Made by a program: the position numbers and the translations under genes. A stretch of DNA of 53,457 bases from an uncultured Lachnospiraceae bacterium (GTDB taxonomy: Bacteria; Bacillota; Clostridia; Lachnospirales; Lachnospiraceae): NCBI GenBank assembly GCA_910579615.1, contig CAJTUA010000028.1, forward strand, positions 1 through 53,457, in the 5' to 3' direction. Shown one piece after another: positions 24,691 to 34,500 of this stretch. The stretch's first letter is position 1. Every line of letters starts with the position of its first letter. A model generated the notes under the pieces. It searched no databases. It worked only from the letters and a program-made list of their open reading frames with translations, and was not told where the DNA came from.

Positions 24691-24789
24691 TTATAAGCTG
24701 CTGCCATCCATGGGAGAACAAACAGATGGAGTCGGATAATACCCGAAAAAGCGCATTTCAACCCGTTTTAATATATCCGTTTGTTTCAT
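24691..24789 (-). CDS. Possible small ORF upstream of the PHP gene
   Basis: 32 codons from ATG 24789, with GGAG seven bases before the start. It reads MKQTDILKRVEMRFFGYY, then PTPSVCSPMDGSSL and stop. The other frames stay open up to the PHP start (one gives LIKEMDLEVLLWNINRRY), so this could be one slightly longer gene with a frameshift near 24700. Family unknown; low confidence. Confidence 0.3.
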   Translation of the reverse strand: MKQTDILKRVEMRFFGYYPTPSVCSPMDGSSL

Positions 24790-24826
24790 ATGCTTTTCTC
24801 CATAAATTCCAATTTATCTATGAGAC

Positions 24827-25177
24827 TTAGTCCAATACCATGCCTTTTTTCTTGCCGTTTTTCTTCCTTGGATACTCCCTGATACGAGTGACAAAATCGA
24901 GATTGACAATTTCCCGCTGACCGGAATTTCTCTCGATTATCATACCGCTGTCACCAATTTCTTTTATAACTCCCTGTATGCTGCCGTCATTTGAAGTAAT
25001 CGTATAAATGATGCACTCTTCACCGATAAATTGCTTTGCAAATTCTTTCATAATCAACATCTCCTTGTTTTGTTTTCTGCGGTTTTGTATTTGCCACACA
25101 GCCGCCGCTGTTCGTCGTTTTTTCCCGATACACAAAAAGATAATCAGAATAACGACAATCCACAAATAATTTGGCAT
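24827..25177 (-). CDS. Small membrane-anchored protein of unknown function
   Basis: 116 residues. The start at 25177 (MPNYLWIVVILIIFLCIGKK) follows AGGAGGATATAAGGCA; the frame is open back to 25291, but that part overlaps the preceding gene. One membrane segment at residues about 4-18 is followed by a basic stretch and a soluble beta-rich domain (ECIIYTITSNDGSIQGVIKE, then GDSGMIIERN and EIVNLDFVTRIREYP) that looks like a small barrel. The end is very basic (RKKNGKKKG). It lies 25 bases after the DUF3169 gene and is probably part of the same transcript. Confidence 0.7.
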   Translation of the reverse strand: MPNYLWIVVILIIFLCIGKKRRTAAAVWQIQNRRKQNKEMLIMKEFAKQFIGEECIIYTITSNDGSIQGVIKEIGDSGMIIERNSGQREIVNLDFVTRIREYPRKKNGKKKGMVLD

Positions 25178-25202
25178 TGCCTTATATCCTCCTGCTTTTC
25201 CA

Positions 25203-25994
25203 TCAAAAAATCTTATTCCCGGCCTTGGAATACTTGAACATTTCCCTGCAATATACGGACTGATTGACAATCCAAATAAGGCACACCACAAGAGAGGGCA
25301 GAAATCCTATTCCAAAAATCAGCGCACAGATGGCAAGCATAATGGAAAGGACGGAACACCCCGTGTTTGTGGCGACATAAGCCTTAGACGCACATTTGCC
25401 TATCATAATCTTCTCGGCTTCATCACAGCTATCCATCCATTTTTTTTGGAACTTTGTATCATAAACGGAGGCTGTTTTTTCGGGATTCGTTTTCTTGGCG
25501 GCATCAATGCACTTTTGCTGGCTGATGACAGCTTCTATCATAATGGCGAAGAAACTGACAATGCCTGCAAAAAACGATACAATACGATTCTCATTTTCAA
25601 AAGCTTCAAAACCTCCGGAATACGAAGCAGCAATGAGAAAGTAGGAGAGGATAAGAGCTGCGCTTGTAATCCAAATGATAATGGAAAGTTTTTCATCAAT
25701 TGCATCTGAAATTTCCTCGTTTTCGCCATCCCAGGAGGAAAGCAGCTTCTTTGCGCTTCGATAAATTGGAACGCAGACCAACGGCACGGTAATCGCTGTC
25801 ATCAACATCAGCCAGGGGGCAATATAAGTGCCGAAAAATGCTCCGGCGCTTTTCATGCTGCCCGCAAGCGAGCTCAGTCTGTATTTTGCGGCGCAAAAGC
25901 CTATTGCTCCGCCAACAAGCAGGCTTATGGTCATAATGAGCATAAATTTCGGGAGAGCCTTGCGGTTCGCTTTCTTGATTTCATTATTATCCAT
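25203..25994 (-). CDS. DUF3169 family membrane protein
   Basis: 263 residues starting MDNNEIKKANRKALPKF after AGGAGGAGG. About six membrane segments are visible, in pairs, with charged loops between them (one at about 95-110, another at about 165-200). The layout XRE regulator, then DUF3169 with overlapping genes, is a common cassette in Firmicutes. The molecular function of DUF3169 is not known to me. The first bases overlap the stop of the regulator gene by eight bases. Confidence 0.85.
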   Translation of the reverse strand: MDNNEIKKANRKALPKFMLIMTISLLVGGAIGFCAAKYRLSSLAGSMKSAGAFFGTYIAPWLMLMTAITVPLVCVPIYRSAKKLLSSWDGENEEISDAIDEKLSIIIWITSAALILSYFLIAASYSGGFEAFENENRIVSFFAGIVSFFAIMIEAVISQQKCIDAAKKTNPEKTASVYDTKFQKKWMDSCDEAEKIMIGKCASKAYVATNTGCSVLSIMLAICALIFGIGFLPSLVVCLIWIVNQSVYCREMFKYSKAGNKIF

Positions 25995-26199
25995 TTTCCT
26001 CCTCCTGTAAATAGAAAACATCTTCTACCGTAACGCCGCATACCTTTGCAATCGTCAGGGCAAGGGTGACGGACGGTGAATAGTCGCCCCGCTCAATCAG
26101 GCTGATTGTTTGCCTTGATACACCGCATAAGCGTCCCATTTCCTGTTGGTTGACATTCAGTGCGGCTCTGCGTTCCTTCAAACGATTTCGCAGTATCAT
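25987..26199 (-). CDS. XRE-family HTH regulator, small YozG/Cro type
   Basis: 70 residues: MILRNRLKERRAALNVNQQE, then the helix-turn-helix QEMGRLCGVSRQTISLIERG, then DYSPSVTLALTIAKVCGVTVEDVFYL. AAGGAGGTG lies before ATG 26199; the longer frame from 26223 is not needed. It is the first gene of the cassette, and the DUF3169 gene begins inside its end. The promoter just upstream carries regularly spaced TGACAA/TTGTCA dyads, so it very probably represses its own transcription. Confidence 0.9.
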   Translation of the reverse strand: MILRNRLKERRAALNVNQQEMGRLCGVSRQTISLIERGDYSPSVTLALTIAKVCGVTVEDVFYLQEEENG

Positions 26200-26213
26200 A
26201 CAGCACCTCCTTA

Positions 26214-26287
26214 TGACAACCAAATTTGTCTAATTGACAAATATCATTGTCATATTGCATTATACTTTTGTCATTCTTGTTTGTCAA
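26214..26287 (-). promoter_or_regulatory. Promoter and 21-base-spaced operator dyads of the XRE-DUF3169 operon
   Basis: On the minus strand TTGACA (26282-26287), 17 bases, TATAAT (26259-26264). Dyads TGACAA-N6-TTGTCT (26214-26231) and TGACAA-N6-TTGTCA (26235-26252) lie 21 bases apart. A further TTGTCA half-site sits 21 bases on (26268-26273), inside the spacer. The dyads cover the start of the transcript. Confidence 0.75.
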
Positions 26288-26551
26288 TAGGATTTCATAA
26301 AGTTTTTGCTTTCCTGCTTTATCTGTTTTGAATAAATCCACAATCCCAACATCCATGCGTTGTATCAAACAAACATCAAACAAACGGCTCCTGCTTGTTT
26401 TTCAGGAAGCGCTTGACGGCAGGCGGCAAGACTGTTATTATTATGTTGCGGGAAATCGGACGCTGTTTATGCGGCTCGCTGCGGGAGGAGAGGCTACTTT
26501 CGCCCGATGAAAATAAACGGTACATAAAACAAATACAATAGGAGGCAGGAC
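26288..26551. other. Intergenic region between the divergent XRE and argF genes
   Basis: No gene is supported here. The first part is AT-rich and belongs to the XRE promoter region. The part at 26400-26510 is GC-richer and may be remnant coding DNA, but no frame has a start with a ribosome-binding site. I found neither a T-box nor a clear argF promoter. Confidence 0.4.
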
Positions 26552-27490
26552 ATGAATTTAAAAGGACGTTCATTTTTAACGTTGAAGGATTTTACGCCGG
26601 AGGAAATCATGTATTTGGTTGACTTGGCGGCGGATTTGAAGGCGAAAAAAAAGCAGGGGATTACCGGGAACAGCTTGAAGGGCAAGAACATTGCACTCAT
26701 TTTTGAAAAGCCGTCCACCAGAACGCGCTGCTCGTTTACCATCGGGTGTATCGACGAGGGCGGCCATCCGGAGTATCTTGGGAAGGATGATATCCAGCTT
26801 GGCTACAAAGAGAGCGTGGAGGATACCGCGCGCGTGCTCGGCCGGATGTTTGACGGTATTGAGTTTCGCGGTTTTCAGCAGGATACCGTTGAAAAACTTG
26901 CGAAATACAGCAAGGTTCCGGTCTGGAACGGTCTGACGGACGAATATCACCCGACGCAGATTCTGGCGGATTTCCTGACCTTAAAAGAGCAGTTTGGGAA
27001 GCTTGCCGGGCTAAAACTGGTCTTTGTCGGCGATGGCAGGAATAATATGGCAAACAGCCTGATGATTGGCTCTGCCAAGATGGGGCTTGATTTTGTAATC
27101 CTCGCGCCAAGGAGCCTGTGGCCGGAAGGGGAGCTGGTATCGCTTTGCGAGGGCTATGCGAAGGAATCGGGCGGTTCCATCCAAATCACCGACAACCTTG
27201 ATGCGGTGCAGGGTGCGGATGCGGTTTATACCGATGTATGGTGCTCGATGGGCGAGGAGGATAAGGCGGCGGAGCGCATCGCGCTGCTTACGCCATACCA
27301 GGTGAATGCGCAATTGATGGAAAAAACCGGGAAGGAAAGCACAATATTTCTGCACTGTCTGCCTGCGGTCAAGGGCAAGGAAGTGACGGAGGAGATTTTT
27401 GAGAAATTTGCGGATGTCGTATTTGACGAGGCGGAGAACCGTATGCACACAATCAAGGCGGTTATGGTGGCAACGCTCGGAAATCAGTAA
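26552..27490 (+). CDS. argF: Ornithine carbamoyltransferase
   Basis: Makes citrulline from ornithine and carbamoyl phosphate in arginine synthesis (or the reverse in the deiminase pathway). The 312-residue protein has the carbamoyl-phosphate motif STRTR at 55-59, HPTQ after EY, the ornithine-binding DVWCSMGEE loop, and FLHCLPAVKG. AGGAGG stands six bases before the ATG. No other arg gene is adjacent, and the absence of arcA or arcC favours the biosynthetic enzyme. A strong hairpin follows the stop. Confidence 0.96.
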   Translation: MNLKGRSFLTLKDFTPEEIMYLVDLAADLKAKKKQGITGNSLKGKNIALIFEKPSTRTRCSFTIGCIDEGGHPEYLGKDDIQLGYKESVEDTARVLGRMFDGIEFRGFQQDTVEKLAKYSKVPVWNGLTDEYHPTQILADFLTLKEQFGKLAGLKLVFVGDGRNNMANSLMIGSAKMGLDFVILAPRSLWPEGELVSLCEGYAKESGGSIQITDNLDAVQGADAVYTDVWCSMGEEDKAAERIALLTPYQVNAQLMEKTGKESTIFLHCLPAVKGKEVTEEIFEKFADVVFDEAENRMHTIKAVMVATLGNQ

Positions 27491-27501
27491 AAGCGTGGAT
27501 T

Positions 27502-27547
27502 GACAGGCTTCGGGTCCGGAAAGCATTGTTCCGGGGCGGAGCCTGTC
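27502..27547 (+). other. Hairpin after argF
   Basis: GACAGGCT (27502-27509) pairs with AGCCTGTC (27540-27547), and TCCGG pairs with CCGG inside. There is no T run after it, so it may be an RNA-stabilising or processing structure rather than an intrinsic terminator. Confidence 0.4.
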
Positions 27548-27661
27548 TGGGTAAATGTGGATGGGGCGGCAAGGTTTGGGTGTGTCGGAAAACGTTTTTT
27601 TGTGACATGCAAAGCACAGGAATGCGTTTTTGGGCGCGCCCTTAAAGACGAAGGAGCTTTC

Positions 27662-27952
27662 ATGAGAAAATTTTTGCAAAAACTTAAGGACAACAAGCTG
27701 CTTTTGGATGGTGTCAATGTGGTTGGCGGGTTTGTGCTGTTGGTGGCGCTGTTGGTATTTTTTATCAGTAAAGCATATCTTGCACTTTTGGTTGCCATCT
27801 GGGCGGCGGGGCTTATGAATATGGCGAACGGCCTGAAATCCATGCGCAAAAAAAAGACAGGGGCCGCGCTCGGCCAGTCGATGGTTATGCTTGGGATGAT
27901 TATTTTAATCGGCGGTACAGCGCTGATTCTTTCCGCGATGGGGCTGTTTTGA
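27662..27952 (+). CDS. Small integral membrane protein, unknown function
   Basis: 96 residues. The start at 27662 (MRKFLQKLKDNKLLLD) follows AAGGAGC; the frame is open back to 27500 without a ribosome-binding site. It has two membrane segments before and one after a basic loop GLKSMRKKKTG, with a glycine-rich last span. I do not recognise the family. Such short proteins with a basic central loop are common in Lachnospiraceae. Confidence 0.7.
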   Translation: MRKFLQKLKDNKLLLDGVNVVGGFVLLVALLVFFISKAYLALLVAIWAAGLMNMANGLKSMRKKKTGAALGQSMVMLGMIILIGGTALILSAMGLF

Positions 27953-28088
27953 ATGTCCTATAACACATTGTCAGTATGGATAAAAAACGCCGCCATAACT
28001 GGAAGTTTATCGGCATGGACGGGATAAGAATGCGGAATGGATATGTCAGGGGGATTTTGCGGTAAAGAAAAGATAAGGCTGGTATTAC

Positions 28089-30413
28089 ATGGATAAATTT
28101 TTATACATCGCGGAGAAGCCAAGTGTGGCGAGGGAATTTGCGAAGGCTTTGAAGCGCAATTTTACAAATAAGGACGGGTACATGGAGGCGGAGGACGCCG
28201 TTGTGACCTGGTGCGTGGGGCATCTGGTGACAATGAGTTATCCGGAAGTTTACGACCCGGCGCTAAAACGTTGGACGCTTGAGACACTGCCGTTTTTGCC
28301 GCAGGAGTTTAAGTATGAGGTGATTCCGTCGGTCAGCAAGCAGTTTCAGACGGTCAAGGCGCTTTTAAACCGCGCGGATGTTTCACGGATTTATGTCTGC
28401 ACCGACTCCGGGCGCGAGGGGGAGTACATCTACCGCCTAGTTGACCAGATGGCGGGGGTTCCAGCAACGAAAGATAAGCGGCGCGTGTGGATTGATTCGC
28501 AGACTGAGGAGGAAATTCTGCGCGGCATCAAACAAGCGAAGCCGATTGCGGATTACGACAATCTTTCCGATGCCGCGTATCTGCGCGCGATGGAGGATTA
28601 TCTGATGGGAATCAATTTCTCCCGCGTGCTGACGCTAAAATACGGCTACGCGGTGAGCAATTTCTTAAAAGCGGAAAAGCGCGCGGCAATCTCGGTCGGG
28701 CGCGTGATGACTTGCGTGCTCGGTATGGTCGTGCGCAAGGAGCGCGAGATACGTGCGTTTGTGAAAACGCCATTTTTCCGTGTGATGGCAGGCTTTGCGG
28801 TGCAGGGGCATTCCTTTGAAGGGGAGTTCCGCGCGGTGGAGGGTTCCCGCTATTTCCAGTCGCCAAAGCTCTACAAAGAGAACGGCTTCAAGGAGAAAAA
28901 GGACGCGGAAGGGTTGATTGCGGCGCTTTTAGGCCAGGAAGTGTCTTACCGCGAGACAACGGAAAACGGAAAAAACAGCTATGCGGCGATTTTTGATGCG
29001 GTGGCAAAGAAGCTGACAGCGGTTGTCGCGGCGATTGAAAAGAAGAAGGAAAACAAATTTGCGCCGCTTTTGTTTAATCTGGCGGAGCTGCAGAATGAGT
29101 GCAGCCGCCTGTTTAAAATCAGTCCGGACGAGACGTTGAAGATTGCGCAGGAACTGTACGAGAAAAAGCTAATCACCTATCCGCGTACCGATGCGCGCGT
29201 GCTCTCGACGGCGGTGGCGAAGGAGATACATAAAAACATTGGCGGGATGCAGCAGCTCTCGCAGTTTGCGCCGTTTGCGAAGGAGATTTTAAATGGGGAC
29301 GCCTACAAGAATATCGCAAAGACGCGCTACGTTAACGATAAGCAGATTACGGACCATTACGCGATTATCCCGACCGGGCAGGGCTTTGCGGCGCTTTTGG
29401 GTCTGCCGCTGCTTGCAAAGCGCGTGTATGTGGCGATTGTGAAGCGGTTTTTGAGTATTTTTTATCCGCCCGCAGTCTATCAGAAGGTTTCGCTGACACT
29501 AAAAATTGATACGGAAAGCTTCTTTGCGAGTTTTAAGGTGCTGGTGGAGGAAGGGTATCTGAAGGTGGCAAATGCGGGAAAGCAGGCGGCGGGCACTGCG
29601 GCGGATGGCAGCGGGAATGTGCCTGCCGGAGCCAGAAGTGGCAGCAGTGCAGCCGCGGGCGCGCAGGCAGATGGAAATGCGGATGCTGCCGGGAACAAAG
29701 ACACAGACGCAGCCGAGGGGAAAACGTCAGAAAATGGCAATATGGCTGCTGCGCCAGGGGGTGAAGGCAGCAGCGCAACAGGGGCGAAGGCGGCGGGAAA
29801 CGGCGACCCGAAACCTGGCGCAGAAGGCGAGGAGGAGAGCTTTGGCAAGGATTTTTTCGAGGCGGTCAAGAACCTGAAAAAGGGCGCAATACTGGATGTG
29901 ACGGGCTTTACCATCCGTGAGGGCGAGACAGCGCCGCCAAAGCGCTACAATTCCGGCTCCATGATTCTTGCAATGGAAAATGCCGGACAGCTCATCGAAG
30001 ATGAGGAGCTGCGCGCACAGATTAAGGGCAGCGGCATCGGCACGAGCGCGACGCGGGCTGAGATTTTAAACAAACTTGTAAAAATAGATTATTTAAGTCT
30101 TAATAAAAAAACACAGATTATTACGCCAACGCAGATTGGCGAGATGATTTATGAAGTCGTAAACGGATCCATCCGCTCGCTTTTGAACGCGGAACTGACC
30201 GCGAGTTGGGAAAAGGGACTGACCTATGTCGCGGAGGGCACGATCAGCCGCGGGGAATACCTGAAAAAGCTGGAAGACTTTGTTGGACGGCTGACCAATG
30301 CCGTGAAGGGCGCGAACAACCAGGGGCAGCTGACCCGGTGCTTTACAGAGACGGCAAAAAATTATATGGAAACGCAAACCAAAAACAGAACTGAAATGAA
30401 GAAAGGAGTCTGA
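28089..30413 (+). CDS. topB: DNA topoisomerase III (type IA)
   Basis: Relaxes and decatenates DNA through a transient 5'-phosphotyrosine link. The 774-residue protein begins with the Toprim domain (YIAEKPSVAREFAKAL; CTDSGREGEYIYRLV), then shows the type IA core with the active-site Tyr364 in LITYPRTDARV, and ends with IGTSATRAEILNKL and the C-terminal core. Residues about 493-584 are a low-complexity Ala/Gly/Asp/Ser-rich insertion between the core and the GAILDVTGF strand, absent from typical TopB. No zinc-finger cysteines follow the core. The next gene starts two bases after the stop, so they are co-transcribed. Some members of this family are plasmid- or element-borne, but nothing else suggests that here. 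Confidence 0.92.
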   Translation: MDKFLYIAEKPSVAREFAKALKRNFTNKDGYMEAEDAVVTWCVGHLVTMSYPEVYDPALKRWTLETLPFLPQEFKYEVIPSVSKQFQTVKALLNRADVSRIYVCTDSGREGEYIYRLVDQMAGVPATKDKRRVWIDSQTEEEILRGIKQAKPIADYDNLSDAAYLRAMEDYLMGINFSRVLTLKYGYAVSNFLKAEKRAAISVGRVMTCVLGMVVRKEREIRAFVKTPFFRVMAGFAVQGHSFEGEFRAVEGSRYFQSPKLYKENGFKEKKDAEGLIAALLGQEVSYRETTENGKNSYAAIFDAVAKKLTAVVAAIEKKKENKFAPLLFNLAELQNECSRLFKISPDETLKIAQELYEKKLITYPRTDARVLSTAVAKEIHKNIGGMQQLSQFAPFAKEILNGDAYKNIAKTRYVNDKQITDHYAIIPTGQGFAALLGLPLLAKRVYVAIVKRFLSIFYPPAVYQKVSLTLKIDTESFFASFKVLVEEGYLKVANAGKQAAGTAADGSGNVPAGARSGSSAAAGAQADGNADAAGNKDTDAAEGKTSENGNMAAAPGGEGSSATGAKAAGNGDPKPGAEGEEESFGKDFFEAVKNLKKGAILDVTGFTIREGETAPPKRYNSGSMILAMENAGQLIEDEELRAQIKGSGIGTSATRAEILNKLVKIDYLSLNKKTQIITPTQIGEMIYEVVNGSIRSLLNAELTASWEKGLTYVAEGTISRGEYLKKLEDFVGRLTNAVKGANNQGQLTRCFTETAKNYMETQTKNRTEMKKGV

Positions 30414-30415
30414 CG

Positions 30416-31093
30416 ATGGAAGAATTACAAATCAAAAATCTTTTTGACCTGACCAAAAGCCTGGCGGGGGATTACCTTGGCGGGTTTATCTACCCGTGGG
30501 AAGCGCTCCCGCGCATTGGCGCGATGATTATGTCGCTCGGTGAAAAGCTTTCCGTGGAAGAGTATGAAAAGCGGGGGGATGATATCTGGGTAGCAAAGGA
30601 TGCCGTGATAGCGCCTACCGCATGCATCAACGGTCCGGCAATTATCGGGAAGGGTGCCGAAGTGCGCCACTGTGCCTTTATCCGCGGCAATGTACTTGTT
30701 GGGGAGGGGGCGGTTGTCGGCAATTCAACGGAATTGAAAAATGTGATTCTTTTTGACGGGGTACAGGTGCCGCATTACAATTATGTCGGGGATTCGATTC
30801 TTGGCTACAAATCCCACATGGGAGCGGGTTCCATCACCTCGAACGTGAAATCGGACAAATCACTCGTGGTCATTCATGCGGAGGATGAGGAGATTGAGAC
30901 GGGCTTAAGGAAGATGGGGGCAATTCTGGGGGATTATGTGGAGGTTGGCTGCGGCTCCGTATTAAATCCGGGAACCGTCATTGGCCGCGACACCAATGTA
31001 TATCCGCTCTCCTCCGTGCGCGGCGTCATCGGACCCGGAAGCATCTACAAAAAAGCAGGTGAAATTGCAGGCAAAGCAGTACCGTTGGTTTGA
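30416..31093 (+). CDS. Left-handed beta-helix (hexapeptide) acyltransferase-like protein
   Basis: 225 residues with repeated hexapeptide motifs from about residue 60 to the end (VIAPTACINGPAIIGKGAEV, then VLVGEGAVVGN, and GAILGDYVEVGCGSVLNPGT with VIGRDTNV). This is the fold of the GlmU C-terminal acetyltransferase domain and related nucleotidyl/acyltransferases. It lacks the GlmU pyrophosphorylase domain. Substrate unknown; possibly a sugar or UDP-sugar. Its start is two bases after topB. Confidence 0.82.
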   Translation: MEELQIKNLFDLTKSLAGDYLGGFIYPWEALPRIGAMIMSLGEKLSVEEYEKRGDDIWVAKDAVIAPTACINGPAIIGKGAEVRHCAFIRGNVLVGEGAVVGNSTELKNVILFDGVQVPHYNYVGDSILGYKSHMGAGSITSNVKSDKSLVVIHAEDEEIETGLRKMGAILGDYVEVGCGSVLNPGTVIGRDTNVYPLSSVRGVIGPGSIYKKAGEIAGKAVPLV

Positions 31094-31111
31094 GCAGGTG
31101 TTGAAATTGCA

Positions 31112-31171
31112 AGAAAAAAATTACTCTGCCAGCAAACGGGTGTTGGAAGGGGATATGCGGAACTTGAAATA
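31112..31171 (+). repeat. Half copy E of the fold-back leader element
   Basis: Only the 3' half is present: AAAAAATTACTCTGCC, TTGGAAGGGGATATGCGG and the tail AACTTGAAATAG, directly followed by GGAGG of the next gene. The upstream arms would lie in the end of the preceding gene and are absent. Confidence 0.78.
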
Positions 31172-31187
31172 GGAGGCTACATCAGGA

Positions 31188-31445
31188 ATGGACGAATTAT
31201 ACCGCGCAATCGAAGAGAAAATCCGCGCCGCGGGCTATCCCGGCGAGGTGGACGGGGCTGAAATTTATGATGACATCTGTGCCCGGATTGAGGACAAGGA
31301 AGAAGGCGCATACGTGCTCATGTCAAAAACGGGGGATGAAATCTGGTACGAGTATACCCTACAGGTTATGGAAGATAATTTCAATCTTTCGGTTATGGTT
31401 ATCCACACACAGGAGAAGGATTACCGGATTGACTTCGACACATAG
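31188..31445 (+). CDS. Small acidic protein, unknown function
   Basis: 85 residues, ATAGGAGG before the ATG. It is strongly acidic (many Glu and Asp) and shows alternating helix and strand (YRAIEEKIRAAGYPGEVDG, then EEGAYVLMSKTGDEIWYEYT and VMVIHTQEKDYRIDF). No membrane segment or motif is recognised. It is behind a half leader element and before the hybrid kinase. Confidence 0.65.
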   Translation: MDELYRAIEEKIRAAGYPGEVDGAEIYDDICARIEDKEEGAYVLMSKTGDEIWYEYTLQVMEDNFNLSVMVIHTQEKDYRIDFDT

Positions 31446-31525
31446 AAGTGTAGATAAGTAATAACCGGAAAACGCGGTGCCGAAAACAACGGGTGGCTGC
31501 AAAGGAAAGCGGGGGATGAAAAGCG

Positions 31526-34500
31526 ATGGAATGGTTGGTAACATACATACAGTATGTCGGAATGCTGATTCCGTTCATTGGTCTGATGATACTGCTGCGC
31601 AAGGATTCGGGGCGTGCCGGGGGCGACCTGATGTTGGCCAGCGTCGGCTGTATCATTGTAAATGCAGGATATCTTTTAATGTTGAAAATGAACAGCCACG
31701 ATGCCGGGATGGTGGCGCTGAAAATCGAGTATCTTGGAAATGCCATTTTTTATGCATTTTTTTTGCTTTTCGTAATGGATTATTTCCGGATGCGCTATCC
31801 GCACTGGCCGTTCTGGATATGGGGGATTCTCCAGGTTTTTGAGATTTTTATTTTGTGGGATGACAAGCACCAGGATATGATTTTCCGGGATACGGATTTG
31901 TGGGAAATGGGCGCAGGAATGTCGTTTGCGAGCGGTGTCGGGACGAAGGAACTCGAGGAAGGGGCGCTCCATGTGCTCCAGATTAAGCCGGGTGTGCTTT
32001 ATATGCTTCAATACGGCATCATCTGCATTGGATTGCTGTTTTTGATTGGCTACACCTTTGTGCGCATCCGCAGGACGCACGTCCGCAAAGAACGGATGGC
32101 ACTTATCCGGCTTGAGGTTTCGGAAATTATCGTGATGCTTGCGATGTTACTTTATCTTGGCGGGCAGGCGATAAAATTTGATATCCTGCCGTTTTGTGCG
32201 TCGGGGGCGCTCCTGCTCATTATCCTGAGTGTCGTGCGCGGCGAACTCTTTAATGTGACCGATGCCGGGCGCAACTGGATGTTTGAGCATATGCAGGATA
32301 TTTTCTTGATTACGGACAGCATGTATGGTTATGTTGACGCGAACGCCTACGCGAAGTCCATTTTCCCGGAGCTTGCCGCAAAGCGCAAGAACGAGCGCAT
32401 CCCGCGGGAATTGTATGAGCTTTTTATCAACGATAAAACGGAATACAAAAAGGGGGAGCACTGCTACGAAAAAAACATCACGCCACTGATGGAAGGGGAG
32501 CAGGTACAGGGTTACTGCCTGCTTTTGATGGATGTGACGCAGACGCATCAGCTCGTGGAAGAGCTCAAGGGGGCAAAGGCAAAAGCAGAGGATGCCAATC
32601 AGGCAAAATCGGCTTTTGTATCAAATATGTCGCACGAAATCCGCACGCCGATGAACGCGATTGTCGGGATGACGGAAATCCTGCTGCGCAGCCAGATGAG
32701 CGGGCAGCAGAGGGGGTACCTGAACAATATCAAAAATTCCGGCAATGCACTGCTTACGATTATCAATGACATCCTTGATTTTTCCAAGATTGAATCTGGC
32801 AAACTTGAGATTGTGAACGATGCTTATGAGCCGATGTCGATGTTAAATGACCTTTCCATGATTTTTTTAAACCGTATTGGGGAGAAGGATGTGGAGCTTT
32901 TGTATGACATTGACCCGGCGCTGCCAAACAAGCTTTACGGGGATTCCCTGCGCCTGCGCCAGGTGATTATCAATATCGCGAACAACGCAATCAAATTTAC
33001 ACAGGAGGGCTATGTAAAAATTTCACTGAAGGTCACGCGGCTTGAGGAGGACGGGATAGAAATTTTTGTCTCCGTGAAGGATACCGGGCAGGGTATCCGC
33101 GAGGAAGATTTGGGAAAACTTTTCCAGTCCTTCCAACAGGTCGATATGCAGAAAAACCACAGCAAGGAAGGCACCGGGCTTGGGCTTTCCATCTCCAGGC
33201 AGCTTGTGGAGCTGATGGGCGGTTCCATCGGTGTGCGCAGCACCTACGGGGAGGGGAGCGAGTTCTATTTCACGGTGCGCCAGAAGGTTGTGGAGGAGCT
33301 TCCTGCCGCGCAGTTAAAAACGCGTGACCGCAAGGCAGTCTCCGGCTATTTTGCGTCAGAGGACATGGCTTTGATGTTAAAGAAATTTGCAAATGATTAC
33401 GGCGTTTATTATATGGAGTATGACGAGCTGTACAGGCAGGCGAAGGAGGAGGGCTTTTTTGCGGTGGATTTCCTCTTTACGGATGGGGCGGCGTACCATG
33501 AGCTTGCACCGGAAATCCTTTCTGCAAAAGCGGAGGAAGGCACGATTTGCATCCTGCAAAACCCGATGACACAGAGTTTGGACGTGGATGGGGCAATGGT
33601 GGTCAACAAGCCGCTTTACAGCCTGAATTTCTGCCAGATTCTAAACCACGAGGAGCCAGGCGGCTCCGACCAGACGGACGATTATATGAATTTTACCGCA
33701 CCGGAGGCAAGGGTGCTGATTGTGGATGACAATGAGATGAACTTGAAAGTGGCAATCGGTCTTTTGCAGCCGCTTCAGATGCAGATTGAAACGGCAGAGA
33801 GCGGCAAGCATGCGATTGAGAAGATTGAGAAGAACCGCTTTGACCTTATCTTTATGGACCATATGATGCCAGTGATGGACGGTGTTGAGGCGACACAGCG
33901 CCTGCGCGCGATGCAGGAGGAATATTTTAAGACCGTGCCGATTATCGCGCTGACAGCAAATGCGGTGGTTGGTGCAAGGGAAATTTTCAAGCAGGCGGGC
34001 ATGAACGATTTCGTGGCAAAGCCGATTGAGATGAAGGAAATCTGCGCGAAGCTAAAAATGTGGCTCCCGAAGGAGAAAATCAAAAAACAGAAGAAAAAAG
34101 GCGGTCAGGCGGACGCCGCGCCCGCCCCGCAAAAAGAGGCGGAGCCGCTGCCGCAGATTGAGGGGCTTGACGTCATTGAGGGAATCAAAAATTCCGGGAC
34201 AAAGGAGCTTTTTATCAGCCTGCTCGGCGATTTTTACAAGCTGATTGACATAAAGGCGACCAAGATTGAGAAATGCTTATCCGACGGCATGATTCGCGAT
34301 TTTACGATTGAAGTGCACGCCCTGAAAAACACGGCGCGCATGATTGGCGCGATGGAGCTTTCTGGGATGTTTTTGGAATTGGAGCAGCTTGGCAGCCAGG
34401 AGGATGTGGCGGCAATCACGGAAAAGACACCGGAAGCTTTGAGACTTTACCGTTCCTACAAGCCGATTTTAAAACCTTACGGACAAGCGCAGGAGAGTGG

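Noticed and set aside
26288..26551. T-box or arginine riboswitch before argF
   Set aside because: No T-box sequence, specifier stem or terminator-antiterminator pair was found.
27953..28088. A 24-codon frame right after the small membrane protein gene
   Set aside because: No ribosome-binding site, no similarity; probably leader of topB.
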